Shown: in pieces, positions 5,382-10,337 of the stretch | Layout: each line of letters starts with the position of its first letter | Numbering within the stretch: position 1 is the stretch's first letter | Assembly: GCA_030450535.1 (NCBI GenBank) | Contig: JAKDIK010000064.1 | Location: forward strand, 1-10,337 | Source of the DNA: Propionibacteriaceae bacterium | GTDB lineage: Bacteria > Actinomycetota > Actinomycetes > Propionibacteriales > Propionibacteriaceae | Direction: 5' to 3' | Length of the DNA stretch: 10,337 bases | The notes under the pieces: generated by a model | Told to the model about the DNA's origin: nothing | What the model saw: only the letters and a program-made list of their open reading frames with translations | The model's database searches: none | Position numbers and translations under genes: made by a program

Positions 5382-6593
5382 GTGGGAGAATCGGTGTTCG
5401 TGACCGATCGCCTCACGCTCGCCGCCACCCTGACCGGGCCCGACAAGCCCGGGATCACCGCCGCACTCATGGGCGCCATCGCGGGGCTGGGCACCGAGGT
5501 GCTCGACCTGGAGCAGGTGCTCGTGCGCGGGCAGGTGACCATCGCGCTGCTGCTCGGCTCCCTGCCCGAGGATCTCGACACCCTCGAGGATCGCCTCGCC
5601 GGCACCTGCGCCCGCCTCGGCTACCGGCTCACCATCAACGAGGGCGTGGGCGACAACCCGCCGCGCTCGCGGCGCGTGGTCGTGTCGCTGCTCGGACGCC
5701 CCCTGCGCGCCACCCACGTCGCGGCGGCCGGCCGCGTCATCGCCGAGCACGGCGGCAACATCGACCGCATCCGCCGGCTGTCGCGCACCCCCATGACCAC
5801 GCTCGAGTTCGTCGTGTCGCATGCCGACGTCGAGCACCTGCGTCCCGCCATGGCGGCCACCGCCGCCGAGACGGGCTTCGACGTCTCCGTCTCGCCGGCC
5901 GGGCTCGCCCGCCAGGGCCGGCGGCTGGTGGTCATGGACGTCGACTCCACCCTCATCCAGGACGAGGTCATCGAGCTGCTCGCCGCCCACGCCGGCCGCG
6001 GCGCGGAGGTCGCGGCGGTCACCGAGGCGGCGATGCGCGGCGAGCTGGATTTCTCCGCCAGCCTCCACCGGCGCGTGGCAACGCTGGCGGGGCTGCCCGA
6101 GTCGATCTTCGACGAGGTGCGCGCGGACGTCCGGCTCACCCCCGGCGCGCGGACCCTCGTCGCGACCCTGCGCGACCTGGGCTTCGCCGTCGGGGTCGTC
6201 TCGGGAGGCTTTCTCGAGGTCGTCGCGCCCCTGGCCGCCGAGCTGGGCATCACCCACGTGCACGCCAACTCGCTCGAGGTGGTCGACGGGGTGCTCACCG
6301 GGCGCGTGGCGGGTCCGGTGGTCGATCGGGCCGCGAAGGCCGAGACCCTCAAGCGGTTCGCCGAGGCCGAGGGGCTGCCGCTGTCGCGCACGGTCGCGAT
6401 CGGCGACGGCGCCAACGACCTCGACATGCTCGCGGCGGCGGGCCTGGGCATCGCGTTCAACGCCAAGCCGGCGGTGCGGGCGTCCGCCGACACCGCCCTG
6501 AGCCTGCCGCACCTGGACGCCGTGCTCTACCTGCTGGGCTTCAACCGCGAGGAGGTCATCGACGCCGCGGCCGCGCGCGATCAGGCCACGTAG
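5382..6593 (+). CDS. serB: phosphoserine phosphatase with two N-terminal ACT domains
   Basis: SerB hydrolyses phosphoserine to serine, the last step of the phosphorylated serine pathway, in the cytosol. Two ACT domains (about 9-80 and 96-165), likely sites of amino-acid feedback, precede a HAD domain. HAD motifs are complete: MDVDSTLI with Asp186 and Asp188 (motif I), VSGG with Ser274 (motif II), Lys319 in AAKAETLK, and GDGANDLDML with Asp342 and Asp346 (motif III). The length (403 aa) and layout match mycobacterial SerB2. GTG 5382 is the longest reading; GTG 5394 (behind GGGAGA) or GTG 5400 (MTDRLTL...) are as likely, and the latter best matches family N-termini. No separate TANNNT element is seen in the 40-nt gap, so co-transcription with the DUF2207 gene is likely. 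Confidence 0.95.
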   Translation: MGESVFVTDRLTLAATLTGPDKPGITAALMGAIAGLGTEVLDLEQVLVRGQVTIALLLGSLPEDLDTLEDRLAGTCARLGYRLTINEGVGDNPPRSRRVVVSLLGRPLRATHVAAAGRVIAEHGGNIDRIRRLSRTPMTTLEFVVSHADVEHLRPAMAATAAETGFDVSVSPAGLARQGRRLVVMDVDSTLIQDEVIELLAAHAGRGAEVAAVTEAAMRGELDFSASLHRRVATLAGLPESIFDEVRADVRLTPGARTLVATLRDLGFAVGVVSGGFLEVVAPLAAELGITHVHANSLEVVDGVLTGRVAGPVVDRAAKAETLKRFAEAEGLPLSRTVAIGDGANDLDMLAAAGLGIAFNAKPAVRASADTALSLPHLDAVLYLLGFNREEVIDAAAARDQAT

Positions 6594-6624
6594 ATGGGTC
6601 GCGCGGAAGAACGAACGGGCGGTC

Positions 6625-6668
6625 GTGGGGTGGATCAGTGGTGTCCTGGCCTCACCGATCCACCCCAC
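6625..6668. terminator. bidirectional hairpin between serB and the MFS gene
   Basis: GTGGGGTGGATC (6625-6636) and GATCCACCCCAC (6657-6668) are perfect 12-bp inverted arms. Inside, GGTG (6640-6643) can pair with CACC (6653-6656), extending the stem after a 3-nt bulge. The right arm lies in the last codons of the MFS gene, whose stop is 6652-6654. Convergent placement suggests shared termination for both genes. No T-run follows in the plus direction; the minus direction has only a T-richer patch near 6610-6618. Confidence 0.65.
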
Positions 6669-7869
6669 CAGCCTGGCTGGGTTGGTTCGGGCCCCCGGAT
6701 CGCCGCCCCAGGACGAGCCACGGAATGATCGCGAGCAGCAGCACGGCCCCGGTCACGAGGAACGCCCAGCCGAAGCCCAGGAGCTCGGCGATGATCCCGG
6801 CCAGGAGCGTGCCGCCGATGGAGCCGAGGTCGCCGGCCATCGAGTAGGTCGACAGCGCCGAGCCGCCGTTGCGGTCGGCGCCGATGAGGTCGGCCATCTG
6901 GGCCTGCATGGCGGGCATGATCATGGACGCCCCCACGCCCGCGACCGCCGAGACGCCCAGGAACAACCAGGGCATCGTCGCCCAGCCGAAGCCCAGGTTG
7001 GCCAATCCGGCGACCAGGAGGCCCAGCATGAGGACGGGCCGGCGGCCCACGGCGTCCACGAACCGCCCGGTGAACTGCTGGGCGATGGCGTTGGCGAGCG
7101 CGTAGAGCGTCAGCGCCATGCCCGACATGGCGACGCCGAGGGTGGGCATCGCGGCGGCCATGAGCGGAATCAGCGACACGCGCACGCCGAAGTTCGTCCA
7201 GCCGTTGGCGAAACCCGTGACGAGCAGCGCCCGGTACACGGGGTTGCGCAGCGCCTCGGAGAGCAGCACCCGCGGACGCGCGTCCTCGGCGACCTCCCGG
7301 CCTCCGGCGCCGCGCAGGAACACCGCCACGACGACCACCGCTGCGAACAGCATGAACGCGTAGATGAGGAACGGGATGCGGAAGCCGAAGCTGGCGAGCA
7401 GCGAGCCCAGGATCGGCCCGCAGATGTTGCCCAGCAGGAACGCCGAGCCGTAGAGCCCGGACGTCCGCCCGCGTGCCTCGGGCGGGGCCAGGCGCACCAT
7501 GAGGCCCATCGACGACACCGTGAACGTCACCGAGCCGAAGCCGCCGACGGCCCGCCACAGCATCAGGTCGGCGTAGCCCTGCGCGAACGCGCAGCCGAGC
7601 GAGCTGATCGCCACGACGAGCAGGCCTGCCATGTAGGTCTTTCGCTCGCCGAAGCGCGCCATCAGCGGACCCGTGGCGGGAGCGAACGCGAGTCGCGTCA
7701 CCGCGAACACCGTCACGATCGCGGACGCCGCCGCGACGCCCACGTTGAACGACTGGGCGTACTGGGGCAGGACGGGTGCGACGAGCCCGAAGCCCAGCGC
7801 GATCAGCAGGGCCGCGACGACGAGGATCCAGATCTCCCGGGGGATGGGAACTCTGCCAGCCGCCCTCAT
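6652..7869 (-). CDS. MFS transporter (drug/H+ antiporter-like, 12 TM)
   Basis: This is an integral inner-membrane protein with about 12 hydrophobic helices and a central loop near GGREVAEDARPR. Major facilitator signatures are present: motif A GPLMARFGERK between TM2 and TM3 with its repeat GRFVDAVGRRP in the second half, and an antiporter-type motif C-like LLGNICGPILGSLL in TM5. This resembles DHA1-type exporters; the substrate cannot be told. ATG 7869 (405 aa) is preferred because it overlaps the stop of a 10-codon leaderless mini-ORF as ATGA. GTG 7893 (413 aa) is the longer alternative but would sit only a few bases from the predicted transcript start. It converges with serB and is divergent from the ACT gene, whose ligand might be related to what is exported (inference). 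Confidence 0.9.
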   Translation of the reverse strand: MRAAGRVPIPREIWILVVAALLIALGFGLVAPVLPQYAQSFNVGVAAASAIVTVFAVTRLAFAPATGPLMARFGERKTYMAGLLVVAISSLGCAFAQGYADLMLWRAVGGFGSVTFTVSSMGLMVRLAPPEARGRTSGLYGSAFLLGNICGPILGSLLASFGFRIPFLIYAFMLFAAVVVVAVFLRGAGGREVAEDARPRVLLSEALRNPVYRALLVTGFANGWTNFGVRVSLIPLMAAAMPTLGVAMSGMALTLYALANAIAQQFTGRFVDAVGRRPVLMLGLLVAGLANLGFGWATMPWLFLGVSAVAGVGASMIMPAMQAQMADLIGADRNGGSALSTYSMAGDLGSIGGTLLAGIIAELLGFGWAFLVTGAVLLLAIIPWLVLGRRSGGPNQPSQAGGVDR

Positions 7870-7898
7870 CCCTCGCCCCGGTTCGCCGCCCACATCAC
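7866..7898 (-). CDS. 10-codon leaderless upstream ORF coupled to the MFS gene
   Basis: GTG 7898 lies 6 nt after TAGGCT, so it should start the transcript. The frame encodes MMWAANRGEG and stops at TGA 7868-7866, overlapping ATG 7869 as ATGA. The arrangement repeats that in front of the DUF4442 gene: -10, 6 nt, mini-ORF, 4-nt overlap with the main start. It would let a leaderless ribosome re-initiate on the transporter gene. The peptide is too short for homology arguments. Confidence 0.4.
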   Translation of the reverse strand: MMWAANRGEG

Positions 7899-7904
7899 GG
7901 CACG

Positions 7905-7910
7905 AGCCTA
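7905..7910 (-). promoter_or_regulatory. predicted -10 element (TAGGCT) for the MFS unit
   Basis: TAGGCT on the minus strand is identical to the -10 of the DUF2207 and APH genes. It is 6 nt before GTG 7898 and 11 nt before GTG 7893. Its -35 region would fall at about 7928-7933, on top of the start codon of the divergent ACT gene. Confidence 0.5.
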
Positions 7911-7919
7911 TCCCTGCGT

Positions 7920-7925
7920 TAGGGT
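7920..7925 (+). promoter_or_regulatory. predicted -10 element (TAGGGT) of the ACT-domain gene, leaderless
   Basis: TAGGGT fits TANNNT and is 6 nt before GTG 7932. Only 9 bp separates it from the divergent MFS -10 at 7905-7910, so the two promoters occupy the same DNA and cannot easily be bound by two polymerases at once. Confidence 0.5.
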
Positions 7926-7931
7926 GGCCCC

Positions 7932-8447
7932 GTGGCCACCATGGTGCTGACGGTGATCGGTGAGGATCGCCCCGGACTCGTTCAGACGCTGGCGGACGCC
8001 GTCGCGTCCCACGGCGGCAACTGGGAGCGCAGCCGCATGACCGAACTCGCCGGCCTGTTCGCCGGCATCGTCGTCATCGAGGCGCCCGACGACCGCGGCG
8101 AGGCGTTCCGCGGTGCGCTGCACGATCTGGCCGGCGTGCTGCACGTGGGCGTCCACCGGGCGCCGGGCAAGGCGGACGTCACCCCGGGCCAGGTCATCAC
8201 GCTCGACCTGCTGGGCAACGACCGCCCAGGCATCGTCAAGGAGGTCGCCGGGGTCTTCGGCCGCCACGGCGTCAGCATCGACGAGCTCAGCACCGACACG
8301 CGCGACGCCCCGATGTCGGGCGGGGTGTTGTTCGAGGCGCACCTCGTGGCACCGCTCTCGGACGCGACCGACCTCGACGCCCTGCGCGGAGATCTGGAGC
8401 GGCTGGCGTCCGAGCTGATGGTGGACATCACCCTGGACGCGTCCTGA
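7932..8447 (+). CDS. double ACT-domain protein, GcvR-like regulator
   Basis: The 171-aa cytosolic protein consists of two ACT domains, about 4-75 and 88-168. Each begins with the ligand-loop type sequence: GEDRPGLVQTLADAV (10-24) and GNDRPGIVKEVAGVF (95-109). This is the layout of GcvR, the amino-acid-sensing regulator of the glycine cleavage system, and of related two-ACT proteins in many bacteria. It has no catalytic or DNA-binding domain, so it most likely acts by binding an amino acid and a partner protein. GTG 7932 is chosen because a -10 element lies 6 nt upstream; ATG 7941 is the alternative. SerB, encoded about 1.3 kb to the left, also carries paired ACT domains, which hints at a serine/glycine theme. 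The ligand is unknown. Confidence 0.8.
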   Translation: MATMVLTVIGEDRPGLVQTLADAVASHGGNWERSRMTELAGLFAGIVVIEAPDDRGEAFRGALHDLAGVLHVGVHRAPGKADVTPGQVITLDLLGNDRPGIVKEVAGVFGRHGVSIDELSTDTRDAPMSGGVLFEAHLVAPLSDATDLDALRGDLERLASELMVDITLDAS

Positions 8448-8475
8448 TCGGTGCCCACGGGCTGGCGCGGGCGGG

Positions 8476-9216
8476 TCAGCGCAGCAGCGTGGAGAGAAAC
8501 GCGGCGTCGGCGGTGTAGTTGTCGGCGTCGTCCAGCAGCGCGTCGTCCTTGCGGGCGAGGCCGATGGAGTGGGTGAGCGCGGCGAGATCCTCCAGGCGGG
8601 CGACCATCACCCCCAGCAGTTCGGGCACGCTGGCGTCCGTGCCGTAGGCCTTCATCAGCGTCTGCAGGCGCGCGGCGAGGTCGATCTTGAACTGGGGGGC
8701 GGCCGGGTTCTCCTCGCGCATGAGCGGCACCATGCGGTAGGCGAGGTACGCCAGATCCCACAGCCGCGGGCCGGGGGCCGCGAAGTCCCAGTCGATGACG
8801 CCCACCAGCTCCTCGTTCTTGAAGACCATGTTGTAGGGCGCGAAGTCGTTGTGGCAGATCACCTCGGCGGGCTTGCGGGCGGGGACGCGCCACCGCGCCT
8901 CGGCGTCGGCGTAGCCCTCCGTCGCGTCGTGGAGTTGACGCAGCCACTTGCCGGCACGTTTGAGCGTCGCCTCGGCGTACACCCAGTCGGGCATCGGGTA
9001 GGTGGGCACCTTGCCCTTGAGGTAGGCCAGCGCCTCGCGACCGTCCTTCGTCCAGCCGAGCGGCTCGGGGGCCCATTCGATGCCCTCGTCGCGGATGTGG
9101 CCGAGCAGCCGCTGAATCGTCGGCGTCCACGGTCCCGCCTCGCGCAGCACTTGGTCGCCGCGGCGGGAGACGGGCGTCATGTTGCCGCCCTCCAGTGGCT
9201 TCTCCGGCTTGGCCAT
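8476..9216 (-). CDS. APH-family phosphotransferase
   Basis: The 246-aa cytosolic protein has the C-lobe signatures of aminoglycoside/choline-kinase-like phosphotransferases: the catalytic loop CHNDFAPYNMVF (His122, Asp124, Asn129) and the metal site VIDWDFA (Asp142, Asp144), followed by LWDLAYLAYRM. The N-lobe is short and holds no clear nucleotide-binding glycine loop, as is common for this branch. The substrate is unknown, and the family label alone is not evidence of aminoglycoside resistance. ATG 9216 follows the -10 TAGGCT by 6 nt. Another Met at codon 13 is less likely as the start. It converges with the ACT gene over a 28-nt gap that shows no good terminator, and it diverges from the Ser/Thr kinase gene. 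Confidence 0.85.
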   Translation of the reverse strand: MAKPEKPLEGGNMTPVSRRGDQVLREAGPWTPTIQRLLGHIRDEGIEWAPEPLGWTKDGREALAYLKGKVPTYPMPDWVYAEATLKRAGKWLRQLHDATEGYADAEARWRVPARKPAEVICHNDFAPYNMVFKNEELVGVIDWDFAAPGPRLWDLAYLAYRMVPLMREENPAAPQFKIDLAARLQTLMKAYGTDASVPELLGVMVARLEDLAALTHSIGLARKDDALLDDADNYTADAAFLSTLLR

Positions 9217-9222
9217 GGGTTG

Positions 9223-9228
9223 AGCCTA
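9223..9228 (-). promoter_or_regulatory. predicted -10 element (TAGGCT) of the APH gene, leaderless
   Basis: TAGGCT on the minus strand is 6 nt before ATG 9216, with no Shine-Dalgarno site in between, so a leaderless transcript is expected. Confidence 0.5.
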
Positions 9229-9230
9229 CC

Positions 9231-9262
9231 GGCCGGACGCCGCCCGCACCGCCCGTCCGGCC
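9231..9262. promoter_or_regulatory. 9-bp inverted repeat in the APH/kinase divergent promoter
   Basis: GGCCGGACG (9231-9239) and CGTCCGGCC (9254-9262) are perfect inverted arms with a 14-bp spacer. They lie between the two divergent -10 elements and cover the expected -35/spacer regions of both. This is a plausible operator for coordinated control, though GC-rich DNA yields such repeats by chance more often than average DNA. Confidence 0.4.
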
Positions 9263-9273
9263 AGCGACCCCCC

Positions 9274-9279
9274 TACCAT
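9274..9279 (+). promoter_or_regulatory. predicted -10 element (TACCAT) of the kinase gene, leaderless
   Basis: TACCAT fits TANNNT and is 7 nt before ATG 9287. An in-frame ATG at 9278 overlaps this hexamer and is therefore less likely to be the start. Confidence 0.45.
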
Positions 9280-9286
9280 GGGGCCC

Positions 9287-10337
9287 ATGCGCGAAGGTGA
9301 CGTCGTCGGCGACCGTTACCGCCTCGGCGCGCCGCTGGGCCGCGGGGCGATGGGTCAGGTGTTCCGCGCGCACGACGATCGGCTCGACCGGCAGGTCGCC
9401 GTCAAGGTCGTCGATCTGGGGCTCGCGACCGATCCCGACATCGCCGACCGCTTCCACCGCGAGGCGATCGCCACGGCCCGGCTCAACCACCCCAACATCG
9501 TCACGATTTTCGACGCCGACACCGAAGGCCAGACCGCCTACCTCGTCATGGAACTGCTGCCCGGCCGCCCCCTCTCGCAGGTCATCCGCGAGCACGGTCC
9601 GCTGCCGGTGGCCGACGCCGTCCGGATCGCCGGCGAGGTGGCCCGCGCGCTGGTCGCCACCCATCGGATCGGCGTCGTCCACCGCGACATCAAGCCGGCC
9701 AACATCATGATTGACCGCACGACGGTCAAGCTGCTCGATTTCGGCATCGCGCAGATCTCTCTGGACGCCAGCGCGAACCTGACGCGTCCCGCCACCACGC
9801 TCGGCACCGCGGCCTACATGTCGCCGGAGCAGGCGCGCGGGGAGCGGGCCACGGCGGCGTCCGACGTCTACGCGCTGGGTGGCGTGCTCATGGCGATGCT
9901 GACGGGCCAGCCGGCGTTCCCGGGCGACAACGCGGTGGCGGTGCTGCACCGACAGATCAACGACCCGGTGCCGTGGGTGCGCCAGCGACGTCGGGAGGTG
10001 CCGGATACGGTGGACGACCTCGTCCACCGCATGCTCGCGAAGAACCCGGCCGCGCGGCCGGGGACGTCCGAGGTGGTGACCGCGCTGGCGCACCTGGCAC
10101 GCAACCTGCACGAGGGTCCGCGACCTGTTGCGGCGCCGGGGGCGGCGTCGCCGCGGGCGACCGCGGTGCTGCCAGCGGGGTCGATGACCAGCGTGACGCG
10201 CACGTCGCCGGTGTCGCCGCCACCGCCGTCCGTGCCGCCGGATGGCGACGACAACCGGGGCTTCCGCCGGGCGGCAGCGTGGCTCGGGGCGATCATCGTG
10301 GCGCTGCTGGTCTTCGCGATCATGTGGGCCATCGGGT
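9287..10337 (+). CDS. PknB-like Ser/Thr protein kinase with membrane anchor (3' end cut)
   Basis: The frame is open from ATG 9287 to the window edge (350 codons, no stop), so the C-terminus is missing. It encodes a Hanks-type kinase domain: glycine loop LGRGAMGQVF (17-26), catalytic Lys40 in VAVKV, catalytic loop HRDIKPANIM (132-141, Asp134), DFG (151-153), and the activation segment with TLGTAAYMSPEQARG. A Pro/Ser/Thr-rich linker (about 285-325) leads to a hydrophobic segment starting at Trp332 (WLGAIIVALLVFAIMWAIG), the expected single transmembrane helix. Actinobacterial relatives (PknB type) signal from the membrane with an extracellular sensor, which would lie beyond the edge. Targets are unknown. 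Start choice rests on the -10 element 7 nt upstream and on the family-like N-terminus GDRYRLG. Confidence 0.93.
   Translation, partial: MREGDVVGDRYRLGAPLGRGAMGQVFRAHDDRLDRQVAVKVVDLGLATDPDIADRFHREAIATARLNHPNIVTIFDADTEGQTAYLVMELLPGRPLSQVIREHGPLPVADAVRIAGEVARALVATHRIGVVHRDIKPANIMIDRTTVKLLDFGIAQISLDASANLTRPATTLGTAAYMSPEQARGERATAASDVYALGGVLMAMLTGQPAFPGDNAVAVLHRQINDPVPWVRQRRREVPDTVDDLVHRMLAKNPAARPGTSEVVTALAHLARNLHEGPRPVAAPGAASPRATAVLPAGSMTSVTRTSPVSPPPPSVPPDGDDNRGFRRAAAWLGAIIVALLVFAIMWAIG

Noticed and set aside
4199..5605. Minus-strand open frame opposite the DUF2207 gene and the start of serB
   Set aside because: Shadow frame; product lacks motifs and spans two supported plus-strand genes.
5100..6668. 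Long minus-strand open frame opposite serB
   Set aside because: Antisense shadow of serB and of the Gly/Asp tail; no start signal, no domain.
6625..7950. Plus-strand open frame opposite the MFS gene
   Set aside because: Rich in His, Arg, Glu and Gln, as expected from the complement of a membrane-protein gene; no family features.
8448..8475. Terminator between the ACT and APH genes
   Set aside because: Only short GCCC/GGGC pairings and the automatic TGA/TCA pairing are present; no stable stem clearly above background for this GC content.
8476..9216. Aminoglycoside resistance gene
   Set aside because: Only the general APH fold motifs are visible; the protein is short and in a housekeeping-like context, so no resistance claim is made.
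7982..10111. 709-codon minus-strand open frame
   Set aside because: It lies antisense to the ACT and kinase genes and out of frame through the APH gene, all of which have clear family motifs. Its product is low-complexity Arg/Gly-rich.

Overview
The window is very GC-rich, and the eight full-length or near-full-length genes are closely packed on both strands. Gene content (double-ACT SerB, a Ser/Thr kinase with a C-terminal membrane anchor, a DUF2207 protein, an AAA_14/DUF4143 ATPase) and -10 elements of the TANNNT type placed 6-7 nt from start codons point to an actinobacterium (Actinomycetota). A Propionibacteriales-like member is possible, but the sequence does not fix the family.

Layout, left to right. 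Positions 1-116 are an 18-bp tandem repeat that runs off the left edge. ilvD (dihydroxy-acid dehydratase) is on the minus strand. Divergent from it, behind four tandem 23-bp repeats, is a plus-strand AAA_14/DUF4143 ATPase whose codon use looks less GC-biased than its neighbours. It converges on a minus-strand hotdog-fold DUF4442 gene, and a hairpin spans both stop codons. The DUF4442 gene appears to be preceded by a 29-codon leaderless upstream ORF. Divergent from that is a short DUF2207 membrane protein, followed by serB (phosphoserine phosphatase). serB converges on a minus-strand MFS transporter across a strong 12-bp-stem palindrome. Only about 35-60 bp separates the MFS start from a divergent double-ACT (GcvR-like) gene. 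An APH-family phosphotransferase (minus) and a PknB-like Ser/Thr kinase (plus, cut by the right edge) diverge from a promoter region that carries a 9-bp inverted repeat.

In metabolic terms the core is amino-acid biosynthesis and its regulation: ilvD for branched-chain amino acids, serB for serine, and a GcvR-like ACT sensor that may respond to glycine, serine or related amino acids. The ATPase, DUF4442, DUF2207, MFS and APH genes have no assigned substrate. No integrase, transposase, CRISPR, toxin-antitoxin pair, tRNA or rRNA was seen.

The most interesting signal is at the level of expression. All eight promoter-like elements fit TANNNT. Five lie 6-7 nt directly upstream of a main start codon. 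Two more lie 6 nt upstream of tiny ORFs (29 and 10 codons) whose stop codons overlap a start codon of the downstream gene by 4 nt (GTGA or ATGA). Only ilvD shows a classical leader with an AGGAGG ribosome binding site. The window therefore suggests leaderless transcription as the default, plus a repeated 'leaderless mini-ORF coupled to main ORF' design.
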